NCBI GenBank assembly: GCA_049997955.1
Contig: JAEBDY010000003.1
Location: 372,001-436,000 of the forward strand
Direction: 5' to 3'
DNA length: 64,000 nt
Source of the DNA: Umezawaea sp049997955
GTDB taxonomy: Bacteria > Actinomycetota > Actinomycetes > Mycobacteriales > Pseudonocardiaceae
Shown: positions 1 to 25,978 of the stretch, in pieces
Layout: each line of letters begins with the position of its first letter
How positions within the stretch are numbered: position 1 is the stretch's first letter
Program-made: the position numbers and the translations under genes
The notes under the pieces: generated by a model
Databases searched by the model: none
Told to the model about the DNA's origin: nothing
Seen by the model: the letters and a program-made list of their open reading frames with translations, nothing else

Positions 1-13414
<13,414 letters not shown>

Positions 13415-13418
<4 letters not shown>

Positions 13419-16400
13419 CGATGGACAACGAGGAGAAGCTGCGCGATTACCTCAAGCGCGCCACCGCGGACCTGCGCACGGTCCGCAAGCGCTTGAAGGA
13501 AGTCGAGGACGCGGATCACGAGCCCATCGCGATCATCGGCATGAGCTGCCGGTACCCCGGTGGCGTCAAGAGCCCGGAAGACCTGTGGGACCTGGTGACC
13601 GGCCAGCGGGACGCGATCTCCCCGCTGCCGACCGACCGCGGCTGGGACATCGACGGCCTGTTCGGCGACGACCCCGAGGCGACCGGTCAGAGCTACGTCG
13701 CCAAGGGCGGCTTCCTCTACGACGCCGCCGAGTTCGACCCGACCTTCTTCGGCATCTCACCCCGTGAGGCGCTGGCGATGGACCCGCAGCAGCGGCTGCT
13801 GCTGGAGACGTCGTGGGAGGCGTTCGAACGCGCGGGCATCGACCCCGCCTCGGTCAAGGGCAGCAAGACCGGTGTCTACGCGGGGGTGATGTACCACGAC
13901 TACTCCACCGGGCTGACCGAGATCCCGGAGGAGATCGGCGGCTACCTGAGCACCGGCACCGCGGGCAGCGTCGCGTCCGGCCGGGTCGCCTACACGCTGG
14001 GGCTGGAAGGCCCCGCGGTCACCATCGACACGGCGTGCTCGTCGTCGCTGGTCGCGCTGCACTGGGCGATCCAGGCGCTGCGGTCCGGCGAGTGCACCAT
14101 GGCGCTGGCCGGTGGTGTCACGGTCATGGCCACGCCCGGCACGTTCATCGAGTTCTCCCGCCAGAAGGGCCTCGCGGGCGACGGGCGCTGCAAGGCGTTC
14201 GCCGCGGCCGCCGACGGCACCGGCTGGGGCGAGGGCGCGGGCGTGCTGCTCGTCGAGCGGCTGTCGGAGGCCAAGCGACTCGGCCACCCGATCCTCGCGG
14301 TCATCAGGGGTTCCGCGATCAACCAGGACGGCGCGTCCAACGGCCTCACCGCCCCGAACGGCCCGTCGCAGCGCCGCGTCATCCAGCAGGCGCTGACCGA
14401 CGCCGGCCTCACCACCCGCCAGGTCGACCTCGTCGAGGCCCACGGCACCGGCACCAAGCTGGGCGACCCGATCGAGGCCCAGGCCCTGCTCGCCACCTAC
14501 GGCCAGGACCGCCAGGAGCCGCTGCGGCTCGGCTCGATCAAGTCGAACTTCGGCCACACCCAGGCCGCCGCCGGTGTCGCGGGCGTCATCAAGATGGTCA
14601 TGGCCGTGCGCAACGGCATCATGCCGAAGACGCTGCACGTCGACGAGCCTTCCCCGCACATCGACTGGACCGCGGGCGCCGTCGAGCTGCTCACCGAGGA
14701 GCGCGCCTGGCCCGAGACCGGCGAACCCCGCCGCGCGGCCGTGTCCTCCTTCGGCTTCAGCGGCACCAACGCCCACACGATCATCGAGCAGGCGGCTGCC
14801 GAAGACGCGAACAGCGGTTTCAGAAGCTCTTCTCTTTCCCGGCTCGTCGGTGAGAAATCTGCCCAGCCCGTCGACGCGACGTCCGCCCAGCCCGCCGGTG
14901 GGGTCGTCCCGTGGGTCCTGTCCGCTCGCGGCGAGACCGCGTTGCGCGCCCAGGCCTCCCGGCTGCGCGACCACCTCGCCGCCGAGCCGGACGTGTCCGT
15001 CGCCGACCTCGGCTACTCGCTGGCCACGACACGTTCCCGCTTCCCGCACCGCGCCGTCCTGATCGGCCGGGAGCGCGCCGACTTCGCCCTCGACGCGCTC
15101 GCCGACGGCGAGATCAGCGCCGACGTGGTCGAGGGCGTCGCCGACGTGCGCGGCAAGGTCGCCTTCGTCTTCCCCGGCCAGGGCTCGCAGTGGATCGGCA
15201 TGGCCCTGGAGCTGCTGGACGACAACGAGGTCTTCCGCACCCGCATGGCCGAGTGCGAGCGGGCGCTGTCGTCCTACGTGGACTGGTCGCTCATCGACGT
15301 GCTCCGCGAGGTCGACGGCGCACCGGGCTTCGACCGGGTCGACGTCGTCCAGCCCGCGCTGTGGGCCGTGATGGTGTCCCTGGCCCAGGTCTGGCGCTCC
15401 TACGGCGTCACGCCCGCCGCCGTCGTCGGCAGCTCGCAGGGCGAGATCGCCGCCGCGTGCGTCGCGGGCGCGCTGTCGCTGGACGACGCCGCCCGCGTCG
15501 TGGCGCTGCGCAGCCAGGCCCTCGGCGCGCTGTCCGGCCTCGGCGGCATGGTGTCCGTCGCGCTGCCGTCGGCGAAGACCCGCGAACTGCTGACCCGCTG
15601 GGAGGGCGCGCTCTCCGTCGCCACGGTCAACGGCCCGCGCGCCACCGTCGTCTCCGGCGACAACGACGCGCTGGACGAGCTGATCGCCACCTGCGAGGCC
15701 GACGGCGTCCGCGCCAAGCGCATCGCCGTGGACTACGCGTCGCACTCCGCGCACGTCGAGATCATCCACGACCGGCTGCACGAGCTGCTGGAGCCGGTGC
15801 GGCCGATGCCCGCCGAGATCCCGTTCTACTCCACCGTCACCGGCAAGCCGATCGACGGCACCGAGCTGGGCGCGGGCTACTGGTACACGAACCTGCGCGA
15901 GACCGCCGAGTTCGCGCTGGGCGTGCACGCGCTGGTCGAGCGCGGCCACCGGTTCTTCCTGGAGATGAGCCCGCACCCCGTGCTCACCATGGGCGTGCAG
16001 GACATCGTGGACGACCTGGGCACCGAGGCCGTGGTGATCGGCTCCCTGCGCCGCGGCGAGGGCGGTCCGGCCCGGCTGCTGACCTCGCTGGCGCAGGCCC
16101 ACGTGCGCGGCCTCCAGCTCGACTGGGACGCGGTGTTCGCCGGTCACGGCGCCCGCGCGGTCGAACTGCCCACCTACCCGTTCCAGCGCCAGTCGTTCTG
16201 GCTCGACACCACGGGTTCCGGCTACGGCGACGTGACGTCGGCCGGTCTCGGCGTCACCGACCACGCGCTGCTCGGCGCGGCCGTCGCGCTGCCAGACTCG
16301 GCGGGCTACCTGTTCACCGGTCGGCTGTCCCAGCGCACGCACCCGTGGCTGGCCGACCACCGCGTGTCCGACGCCGTCCTGCTGCCCGGCACGGCGTTCG

Positions 16401-19400
16401 TGGAGCTCGCGATCCGCGCGGGCGACCAGGTCGGCTGCGGTGTCGTGGACGAGCTGACCCTGGAAGCGCCGCTGGTGCTCGGCGACCACGACGCCGTCGT
16501 GGTCCGGGTCGTGCTGGACGCGCCGGACGAGTCCGGTCTGCGCGGCGTGGCCGTGTACTCCCGGATCGAGTTCGCGGACGACGACGAGCCGTGGACCCGG
16601 CACGCCACCGGCACGCTGGCCACCGACGGGGGAGCGGCGTCCGCCGACCTCACCGCGTGGCCGCCGTCCGGGGCCGAGGCGATCGAGACCGGCGAGCTGT
16701 ACGACGGTCTCGCCGCCATCGGCCTCGGCTACGGCCCGACGTTCCGCGGCCTGCGCGCCGCGTGGCGGTCCGGTGACGAGGTGTTCGCCGAGGTCGGCCT
16801 CCCCGAAGGTGCGAAGGTCGTCGGGTTCGGCCTGCACCCCGCCCTGCTCGACGCCGCTCTGCACGCCATCGGCCTCGGCTCGTTCATCGAGGTCACGGAC
16901 ACGCCCTGGCTGCCGTTCACCTGGACCGGCGTGCGGCTGGACGCCGCGGGCGCCGCTTCGCTGCGCGTGCGGATCTCCCCGGTCGGCACCGGGTCGGTGT
17001 CGGTCGTCGTGGCCGACGAGACCGGTCAGCCCGTCGCCTCCGTCGAGGAACTGGTGCTCCGGCCCGTTTCCCAGCAGTCCGCGTCCGGTCCCGCCACGAG
17101 CCGGTCGCTGTTCCGGGTCGACTGGCAGGTCCTGCCGCTCGACGCCGTCGAGACCCCACTGGAAGAGGTGCCCGATGTTGATGTGGTTTCCCTTGCGCTC
17201 CCAGCGTCTGACGCAGGCTCCGTTCACTCGGCCGTTCACTCCGTCCTCGCGCAGGCGCAGGACCGCCTTGCCGGTGAATCCCGTCTTGTCCTCCTCACCG
17301 GCGGTGGCGACCCCCTCGCGGCCTCGGCTGTCCGAGGCCTGATCCGCTCCGCCCAGACGGAGAACCCCGACCTGTTCGTCCTCGTCGACTCCGACGGCAC
17401 CGAGGCGTCTGCCCGGATGATGACCGCCGCCGTCGAGTCCGGCGAGCCGGAACTGGAGCTGCGCGACGGTGTCGTGCGCGTTCCACGCCTGACCCGCGCC
17501 GCTGTGTCCACTGTGGACGGGCCCGCGTTCCGCGCCGACAGCAAGGTCCTGCTGACCGGGGCGACCGGTGTGCTGGGCGCGATGCTGGCCCGCCACCTGG
17601 TGACCGAGCACGGCGTCCGAGACCTCGTGCTCACCTCCCGCCGTGGTCCCGACGCGCCCGGCGCGGCCGAACTGCGCGATGAGCTGACCGGTCTCGGCGC
17701 CACCGTGGTCGTCACCGCGTGCGACGCCGCCGACCGCGACTCCCTGGCCGCCCTGCTGGCCGAGTACCCGGTGACCTCCGTGGTGCACACGGCCGGTGTG
17801 CTGGACGACGGAGTGCTGTCGTCGCTCACCCCGGACCGGCTGGACACCGTGCTGAGGCCCAAGGTCGACGCCGTCCTCAACCTGGACGAGCTGGTCGGGG
17901 ACGTTGACGACTTCATCCTGTTCTCCTCCGCCGCGGGCACCTTCGGCAACGCGGGCCAGGCCAACTACGCCGCCGCCAACTCGTTCGTCGACGCCTTCGC
18001 CCGCCACCGCCGTGCCCTGGGCAAGCCCGCGCTGTCGCTGGCGTGGGGCCTGTGGGAGCAGGCCAGCGAGATGACCGGCGACATGGCCGACGCCGACCGC
18101 GGCCGGGTTTCCGGCGGTGTCGGCGGCCTGACCTCCGCCGAGGGCCTCGCCCTCTTCGACGCCGCGCTGGCGTCGACCGAGCCGGTGCTCGTCCCGATGC
18201 ACCTGGACACCGCCGCGCTGCGCGGCGCGGGCGCGTCCGTTCCGCCGCTGCTGCGCGGTTTCACCCGCGCGCCCAGCAGGCGCACCGCGTCCGCCGCCGA
18301 CCAGGCCGCCGCGTCGTCGTTGGCGCAGAAGCTCGGCGCGCTGCCGGAGGCCGAGCAGGTCAAGCTGCTGCTCGACCTGGTCCGCACGCACGTCACGGCC
18401 GTGCTCGGCTTCGCGTCGACCGACGCCGTGGACACCTCGAAGGCGTTCCGGGAGTTGGGTTTCGACTCGCTGACCGCGGTCGAGCTGCGCAACCGGATCA
18501 ACACCGCCACCGGCCTCAAGCTGCCCGCCACGCTCGTCTTCGACTACCCGACCACCGACGTCCTGGTCGAGCACCTGCGCGGCAAGGTCGTCGGCCAGGG
18601 CGGTGCCGCCGCGGTGGTCCGCGCGGCCACGTCCGTCGACGACGACCGGATCGCCATCATCGCGATGAGCTGCCGCTTCCCCGGCGGCGTCACGAGCCCG
18701 GAGGGCCTGTGGGACCTCCTGGCGAACGGGCGGGACGCCATCGGCGGCTTCCCGACCGACCGCGGCTGGAACATCGACTACCTCACCGAGGCCAGCAACG
18801 CCGCCGAGGGCGGCTTCCTCTACGACGCGAGCGAGTTCGACCCGGCGTTCTTCGGCATCAACCCCCGTGAAGCGCTGGCCATGGACCCGCAGCAGCGCCT
18901 GCTGCTGGAGACCTCGTGGGAGGCGTTCGAACGGGCGGGCATCGACCCGACCTCGTTGCGCGGCAGCCAGACCGGCGTGTTCGCCGGGATGATGTACCAC
19001 GACTACGGCACCCGGCTGACCGCGATCCCCGAGGAGGTCGGCGGCTACTTCGGCACCGGCACCGCGGGCAGCGTCGCGTCCGGCCGCATCGCCTACACGC
19101 TCGGCCTGGAGGGCCCGGCCGTCACGGTCGACACCGCGTGCTCCTCCTCGCTGGTGGCGCTGCACCTGGCCGCGCAGGCCCTGCGGTCCGGCGAGTGCTC
19201 GCTGGCGGTGGCCGGTGGCGTCACGGTGATGGCCACCCCCGGCACCTTCGTGGAGTTCAGCACGCAGGGCGCCATGGCCCCCGACTCGCGCTGCAAGCCG
19301 TTCGCCGCCGCCGCCGACGGGTCGAGCTGGGGCGAGGGCGCGGGAATGCTCGTCATCGAGCGCCTCGCCGACGCCCGCGCCAACGGCCACCCGGTGCTCG

Positions 19401-22400
19401 CGATCCTGCGCGGCACGGCCGTGAACCAGGACGGCGCCTCGAACGGCCTCACCGCCCCCAACGGGCCGTCGCAGCAGCGGGTCATCCGCCAGGCGCTCGC
19501 CAACTCCGGTCTGTCCACCTCGGACGTCGACGCGGTCGAGGCGCACGGCACCGGCACGAAGCTCGGCGACCCGATCGAGGCGCAGGCCCTGCTGGAGACC
19601 TACGGCCAGAACCGCTCGACGCCCGTCCTGCTCGGCGCGGTCAAGTCCAACCTCGGCCACACGCAGGCCGCGGCCGGGGTCGCGGGCGTGATCAAGATGG
19701 TCATGGCCATGAAGCACGGCGTGATGCCGAAGACGCTGCACGTCGACGCGCCCTCCCCGCACGTCGACTGGACGTCCGGCTCGGTCGAACTGGTCACCGA
19801 GCCGACCCCGTGGCCCGAGAGCGGCCGCGTCCGCCGGTCCGCCGTGTCGTCGTTCGGCATCAGCGGCACCAACGCCCACGTGGTGCTGGAGCACGTGGCC
19901 GTCGAGGAGACCGCCGACGAGCCCGTCGAGTGGTCGCCGCTGCCGTGGCTGCTGTCCGGCAAGACCCCCGAGGCCGTGTCCGCCCAGGCCGACAAGCTCA
20001 AGGCGCACCTGGTCGCGAACCCGGACGTGCGGCCGGTCGACGTGGCGTTCTCGCTGGCCACCAGCCGCACGCTGCTCGACCACCGCGCGGCCGTCGTCGC
20101 GGGCGACCGCGACGAACTCCTGACCGCGCTGGACGCCCCCGCGCCCGGCACGGCGGTGGCCGGGAAGCTCGCGTTCCTGTTCACCGGCCAGGGCAGCCAG
20201 CGCGTCGGCATGGGCCGTGAGCTGCACGCCTCCTACCCGGTGTTCGCGGCGGCGTTCGACGAGGTCGCCGCGCTGGTGGACGTCCGGATCGACGACCAGG
20301 CCGAGCTGGACCGCACGGAGTTCACCCAGCCCGCGATCTTCGCCCTCGAAGTGGCCCTGTACCGACTGGTGGAGTCCTGGGGCATCCGCCCCGACTTCCT
20401 GGCGGGCCACTCCATCGGCGAGATCGCCGCCGCTCACGTGGCCGGTGTGCTCTCGCTGGAGGACGCCGCCACGCTGGTGAACGCCCGCGCCCGACTGATG
20501 CAGGCCCTCCCGGCCGGTGGCGCGATGATCGCCTTGCAGGCCACCGAGGACGAGGTCGCGCCCCATCTCACCGACCGCGTCTCGATCGCGGCGGTCAACG
20601 GGCCGACCTCGATCGTCATCGCCGGTGACGAGGACGCCGCTCTCGCGGTCGCGGCCCACTTCGCGGACCGCAAGTCCAAGCGCCTCAGCGTCTCCCACGC
20701 GTTCCACTCGCCGCTGATGGAACCGATGCTCGACGAGTTCCGGTCCGTCGTCTCGGGTCTGGCGTTCGCCGAGCCGAAGATCGCCCTGCTGGGCGAGGTC
20801 ACCGACCCCGAGCACTGGGTCCGCCACGTGCGCGACGCCGTCCGGTTCTCGGAGACCGTGAAGTCCCTCGAAGCGCGGGGCGTGCGGACGTTCCTGGAGC
20901 TGGGCCCGGACGGTGTGCTGACCGCGATGGGCCAGGACAGCGTCACCGAGGCCGGGCTGGTCGCGTCGCTGCGCAAGGACCGCGACGAGGTCCGCTCGCT
21001 CGTCACCGCCGTCGCCGCGCTGCACACCCGCGGCGTCAAGGTCGACTGGACGACGTTCTTCGCGGGCGCCAGGACCGTGGACCTGCCGACGTACGCGTTC
21101 CAGCGCGAGCGGTTCTGGCTGGAGTCGCCCGCCGGCTACGACGACGGCACCGCCGTCGGCCTCGGCCTGGGCGCGGGCAACCACCCGCTGCTCGGCGCCG
21201 AGGTGTCGCTGCCCGAGTCCGGCGCGCTGGTGTTCAGCGGCAGGCTCGCGCTGAACACCCACCCGTGGCTCGCCGACCACGCCGTGTCCGGCACGGTCCT
21301 GCTGCCCGGCACGGCGTTCGTGGAGATGGCGCTCCAGGCGGGCGCCCAGGCCGACTGCGACCTGCTCGAAGAACTCACCCTCGAAGCCCCGCTGGTGCTC
21401 CCCGAGCACGGCGGCGTGGCGCTGCGGGTCATGGTGGGGGAGGAGGAGTCCGGTCGACGCACGCTGACCGTGTTCTCCCGCACCGCCGCCGACGGCCCGT
21501 GGACGCGGCACGCGACCGGCTCGCTCGGCACGTCCACCGGCACGCCGTCCGGCGACCTGGCCGCGTGGCCGCCCGCCGACGCCGAGTCCGTCGCCGTGGA
21601 GGGCCTGTACGAGGACTTCGCCGCCTTGGGCCTGGAGTACGGCCCGGTGTTCCAGGGGCTGAAGTCGGCGTGGCGCCGTGGCGGCGAGGTGTTCGCGGAG
21701 GTCTCGCTGGACGCCGACACCACCGCGTTCGGCATCCACCCCGCCCTGCTCGACGCCTCGCTGCACGCCATCCGGTTCGGCGACTTCCTCGCCGAAGGCG
21801 ACGGCACGCGGCTCCCGTTCTCGTTCACCGGCGTCCGGCTGCACGCGGTCGGCGCGGGGGAGTTGCGGGTCCGGATGACCGGCGCGGGCACCGACGCGGT
21901 GTCGCTGCTGGTCGCCGACGCGACCGGCGCCCCGGTCGCCTCCGTCGACTCCCTGGTGCTGCGCCCGGTCGCTTTGACGCCGAAGGCCACCGACTCCCTG
22001 TTCCACGTCGAGTGGACGCCGGTCACGGCCACCGCCGCCGCGGGCGACGTCGTCGTGGTCGAGGTGTCCGGCACGGTCTCCGAGGCCGTGCACGCCGCAC
22101 TGGCCGCGGTCCGCGAGCACGCCGAGTCCGACGCCGCGGTGGCGTTCGTGACCCGCGGCGCGGTCGCCGTCCGCCCCGGTGACGACGTGACCGACCTGGC
22201 CGGTGCCGCCGTGCGCGGCCTGGTCCGCTCGGCGCAGGCCGAGTACCCCGGTCGCTTCTCCCTGGTCGACCTGCTCGACGGCGACGACGTCGTCCTCGCG
22301 GCGGACGAGCCGGAGATCGCTGTCCGCGACGGTGCGGTGTTCGCGCCGCGGCTGACCCGTACGGTGTCCGAAGTGGACACCGGTGCCACCTTCGGCACCG

Positions 22401-24268
22401 GCACGGTCCTGGTGACCGGCGCGTCCGGCGGCCTCGGGTCGCTGTTCGCCCGCCACCTGGTCGTCGAGCACGGCGTGCGCGACCTGCTGCTGACCAGCAG
22501 GCGGGGCGCCGACGCCCCCGGCGCCGCCGACCTGGCCGACGACCTGGCCGAACTCGGCGCGACCGTGGAGTTCGCGGCCTGCGACGTCGCCGACCGCGAC
22601 GCCGTGACCGCGCTGCTGGCCGCGCACGACGTGAAGGCGATCGTGCACACCGCGGGCGTGCTGGACGACTCGACGCTCGGCTCGATGACCGCCGAGCAGG
22701 TCGACAGGGTGCTGCGGCCCAAGGTGGACGCGGTCGCGACCCTGCACGAGCTGGCGGGCGACCTGGACGCGTTCGTGGTGTTCTCCTCGGCCGCGGGCAC
22801 GTTCGGCACCCCCGGCCAGGGCAACTACGCGGCGGCCAACGCCTACCTGGACGCACTGGTGCAGCAGCGGAAGGCGCGCGGACTGCCCGGCCTGTCGCTG
22901 GCCTGGGGCCTGTGGGACGACCTGGGCGGCATGACCGCCGACCAGGACCGCCTGCGCCGCTCCGGCGTCGCGGCGCTCGGCGTGGCCGAGGGCCTGTCGC
23001 TGTTCGACCGGTCGTTCCGCGGTGAGCACGCGGTCGCCGTGCCGATGAGGCTGGACACCGCCGGACTGCGCGGGGCCGGTCCGGAACTGCCCGCGCTGCT
23101 GCGCGGCCTGGTCCGCACCACGACCCGGCGCACGGCGTCGGCGAACGTCCAGCTCGACCTGCGCGGCCTGTCCGCCGAGGACCGCGCGCGGACGCTGCTG
23201 GACGCGGTCCTGGCGCACACCGCCGCCGTGCTCGGCTACGGCTCGAAGAAGGTCGAGCCCACGCAGCAGTTCGTGGAGCTGGGCTTCGACTCGCTGACCT
23301 CCGTGGAGCTGCGCAACGTGCTCAACGCGGTCACCGGGCTCCGGCTGCCGCCGACGCTGCTGTTCGACCACCCGACCCCGGCTCTGGTCGCCGAGCTGCT
23401 GGGCCGCGAGATCGACGTGCCGGAGCAGGCCGTCACCGCACCGGCGGGCACGCTGGGCTTGATGTCCAGGCAGGCGAACGCCTCCGGGCGCGGCGAGGAC
23501 TTCATGGGGCTGCTCATGGCGGTCTCGGAGTTCCGGCCGTCCTTCACCGGGCCGGAGGACCTGCCGGAGCCGCTGCACGGCGTCCGGCTCGCCAAGGGCG
23601 ACACCGGTCCCGGCCTGATCTGCTTCCCGCCGATCCTGGCCAACTCCGGACCCCAGGTGTACGCCCGGTTCGCGGCGTCGCTGCGCGACGAGCGCGACGT
23701 GTCCGTGGTCTCGACGCCGGGTTTCCTCAAGGGCGAGCTGGTGCCCGCTTCCATCGACGCCATCGTCCGCGCCCAGGCCCAGGCGGTGCTCGACCAGGCC
23801 GAGGGCAAGCCGTTCGTGCTGGTCGGCCACTCCTCGGGCGGCACGCTGGCCCACGGCGTCGCGGCGCACCTGGAAGGCCTGGGAACGCCCGCCGCGGCCC
23901 TGGTGCTGATGGACATCTTCCGCCACGACCGCGAGGCCCTGTCCCGCGTGCACCCCGAGGTCGTGGGTGACACCGGTGACGAGGACGCGACGCTGGTGGA
24001 CGACCAGCGGCTCACCGCGATGGGCGCGTACTGCAGGATCTTCGCGGGCTGGCAGCCGACCCCCATCACCACCCCTACCCTCCTGGTGCGGGCGACGGAA
24101 CCGTTGCCCGGCATGGACCCGGCGGGGGACTGGCAGTCCACTTGGGACTATGAGCACAAGACGCTGGACGTGCCCGGCACGCACTTCTCCATGATGCAGG
24201 GACACGCCCTCACCACGGCGGACGCCGTCCACGGGTGGCTGGCGGAGAACCTCCCCGAACAGGGGTGA
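13415..24268 (+). CDS. Modular type I polyketide synthase, two modules plus terminal thioesterase
   Basis: 3,617 residues, started at GTG 13415 inside the upstream stop (ATG 13421 is in frame). Residues 1-35 form a charged coiled-coil docking segment that should meet the acidic tail of the preceding PKS. Module A: KS 36-460 (Cys in TACSSS near 207), AT 585-900 with GSSQGE and YASH (methylmalonyl signature), DH 948-1215, KR 1232-1550, ACP about 1640-1715. Module B: KS 1744-2155 (TACSSS near 1906), AT 2252-2570 with GHSIGE/HAFH (malonyl), DH 2589-2850, KR 2862-3170, ACP 3250-3320, TE about 3380-3617 with GHSSGG near 3470 and the histidine in GTHFSMM. In module A the DH motif reads HRVSDAVLLP: Asp replaces the conserved Gly. 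Both KRs carry LDD (B-type). The TE should release or cyclise the chain. Predicted carboxyl end is a 4-methyl-2,4-dienoate continuing into the polyene built by the previous protein. Confidence 0.97.
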
Positions 24269-24274
24269 GCAGGG

Positions 24275-24303
24275 GGTGCGGGACGCCGAGCGCGTCCCGC
24301 ACC
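24275..24303 (+). terminator. Hairpin terminator after PKS genes
   Basis: A perfect 12-bp stem (24275-24286 with 24292-24303) and 5-nt loop lies six bases after the PKS stop codon and is followed by a T-rich stretch (attgtttgtaac). It probably ends the PKS transcript. Confidence 0.75.
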
Positions 24304-24401
24304 ATTGTTTGTAACAAACCCGAACGTCTTTTTCCGGATGCGCCTGGAGGTTGTGCGCCCCTGGTGATGTCGTGATGTCGTGAGAGGAACAACCAACCGC
24401 C

Positions 24402-25169
24402 ATGGCACGAGTAGTTGTCGACACCGCCCTGTGGATCCGCAGGTTCCACCCCAGCCCGGACGCCCACGTCCGGCTGGTATGCCTTCCGCACGCGGGAGGA
24501 TCGGCGAGCTTCTACTACCCGGTCTCGGAATCGCTGAGGCCCGGAGTGGAAGTTCTGGCGGTGCAGTACCCCGGACGGCAGGACCGACGTGCCGAACCGT
24601 GCATCGAATCGGTCGAGGAACTGGCCGCCCGCATAGTCATGGCGCTGAAGCCGTGGACCGAGGACAAACCACTGGCACTGCTGGGCCACAGCATGGGAGC
24701 CACCCTCGCCTTCGAGGTGGCAAGGGGCTTGGAACGCCAGGGAACACCCCCCGTTGCCCTGTTCGCCTCAGGCCGCCGCGCCCCGTCGCGCTACCGCGAC
24801 GACCAGGTCCACCTGCGCGACGACGACGGCATAGTCGCAGAACTCCAACTGCTCAGCGGCACGGACTCCCGCCTGCTCGGCAACGAGGACCTGCTGAGAC
24901 TGGTGATCCCGGTGATCCGCGCGGACTACAAAGCCGTGGAAACCTACCGCTGCGCAACCGGCGCAACAGTCACCTGCCCCGTCACGGTGCTGGTGGGCGA
25001 CAGCGACCCGAAAGCCACCATAGAGGAGGCCAGGGCCTGGTCGGACCACACAACCGGCGCCTTCGACCTCCAGGTGTACCCGGGCGGCCACTTCTACCTC
25101 AGCGAGCACCAGGACCGGGTAACAGACCTGATAGCGGAACGCCTCGCAACCTTGGCACCACCACTTTAA
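24402..25169 (+). CDS. Type II thioesterase (PKS editing enzyme)
   Basis: 255 residues, the usual size for stand-alone type II thioesterases that hydrolyse aberrant acyl groups from ACPs of modular synthases. Seen: N-terminal block LVCLPHAGGSASFYY, nucleophile elbow GHSMGA near residue 94, aspartate in VGDSDP, and histidine in GGHFYL near the C-terminus. An AGAGG-like ribosome site lies about 13 nt before ATG 24402. It follows the PKS genes after a terminator and is likely transcribed separately. Base use differs from its neighbours: at least four ATA isoleucine codons occur, which are rare in DNA this GC-rich, and the 3' half is A-richer. This hints at a different history or relaxed codon selection. 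The family call is secure; the link to this PKS rests on position. Confidence 0.93.
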   Translation: MARVVVDTALWIRRFHPSPDAHVRLVCLPHAGGSASFYYPVSESLRPGVEVLAVQYPGRQDRRAEPCIESVEELAARIVMALKPWTEDKPLALLGHSMGATLAFEVARGLERQGTPPVALFASGRRAPSRYRDDQVHLRDDDGIVAELQLLSGTDSRLLGNEDLLRLVIPVIRADYKAVETYRCATGATVTCPVTVLVGDSDPKATIEEARAWSDHTTGAFDLQVYPGGHFYLSEHQDRVTDLIAERLATLAPPL

Positions 25170-25393
25170 GCCAGCCACACAAGACACGGGCACAGCACAC
25201 AACCGCCCATCAGCTCGAAACGGCCAAGTGCAAGAACCACCCACTCATCCCGCTCACCCAGCCTGACAACGAACTCACGGCACGGCCCAACCTGGCCCAC
25301 GCCACCCGACCAGCTGCCAACCACAACGTCGCCCGCCGCACCTCCGGCCCACGACCACCCGACCAAGGCAGCCAGTCCCCCCCACCCCACCCC

Positions 25394-25493
25394 GATCCGA
25401 AGCGCCCTCATTGGCAGTCCTCGTTTGTCAAGGCATCTTTCCCGCCTTGACAAATCAGGGCTGTCAATGGAGACAATCGCGCGAGCGGGGTGG
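25394..25493 (+). repeat. Dispersed hairpin repeat, copy A
   Basis: Structure: left flank GATCCGAAGCGCCCTCA, then a hairpin whose core is CGTTTGTCAAGGC, a 9-nt loop ATCTTTCCC, and GCCTTGACAAA, then right flank GAGACAATCGCGCGAGCGGG. Outer stem arms (ttggcagtcct and its imperfect complement) are specific to this copy and pair with a few mismatches. Related copies lie at 31391-31494 (inverted), 44020-44119, and 54010-54056 (flanks only). Confidence 0.9.
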
Positions 25494-25773
25494 GGTGCCT
25501 CCCTTCCAACCGAGCCCTTCAAGCGGACCCGCAAACGCGACCCACAACCGGGCCCCGCAACCAAGACCCAGGGCCCTGCAGCCATGCCCTCACACCCTCC
25601 AACCTGCCCCGAAAGTTCTGAGACACCCACCCCCGCCCCCACCAAAACCGTCCACTACGGACCCGAAACCCCACCCCACGATCGACATCCCAAGCCACCA
25701 CACCAACACGCGCACCCCCCAAACCTCGACACCACGTCGATTCCGCCAACCCCTTCGCACTGATCGGTGCGAC

Positions 25774-25808
25774 CAGGGGTAGGGGGGCCTAGGGGACTGG
25801 TCAGGGGT
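25774..25808. promoter_or_regulatory. TAGGGG motif cluster upstream of ligase-acyltransferase-ureohydrolase-glycosyltransferase genes
   Basis: Two TAGGGG motifs start 10 bp apart (25780 and 25790) and are flanked by CAGGGGT on both sides. The cluster lies about 170 bp before the ligase start. The same motif recurs, again in 10-11 bp pairs, at 35221-35400. One-helical-turn spacing suggests a protein-binding site; the cognate regulator is unknown. The LuxR-family regulators in the window are candidates only. Confidence 0.45.
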
Positions 25809-25978
25809 TTCCTGTCGCAACATCGTAATAATACCCTTGTCCCAGTTGGACTTCAGTGGAGAGTCGACTCTTCAGCAGGGCAGTGCAGTCACGAATTACT
25901 TCCCGCTGCCGAGCAGTGCGCCACCCCCGTCGCGCTCCTCCGCGGCCCCGTGAGCAAGAGGAAGGAGGAGTGCCGCAG

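Larger units (their letters stand above)
25170..25978. other. 809-bp gap without convincing genes
   Basis: Between the type II thioesterase and the acid ligase gene. It holds C-rich low-complexity DNA (many CCACCC/CCCCAC runs), one copy of the dispersed hairpin repeat (25394-25493), a TAGGGG motif cluster (25774-25808), and the leader of the ligase gene. Open frames here have poor codon composition and no ribosome sites, so none is called. Confidence 0.7.

Noticed and set aside
13757..24424. Very long minus-strand open frame opposite the second PKS gene
   Set aside because: It is the antisense of a high-GC coding region, where stop codons are rare. The translation is low-complexity (R/G/Q/H-rich) without domains, while the plus strand encodes an intact PKS.
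25856..25978. N-terminal extension of the acid ligase
   Set aside because: The Arg/Pro-rich extension lacks family similarity; a strong ribosome site precedes ATG 25979.
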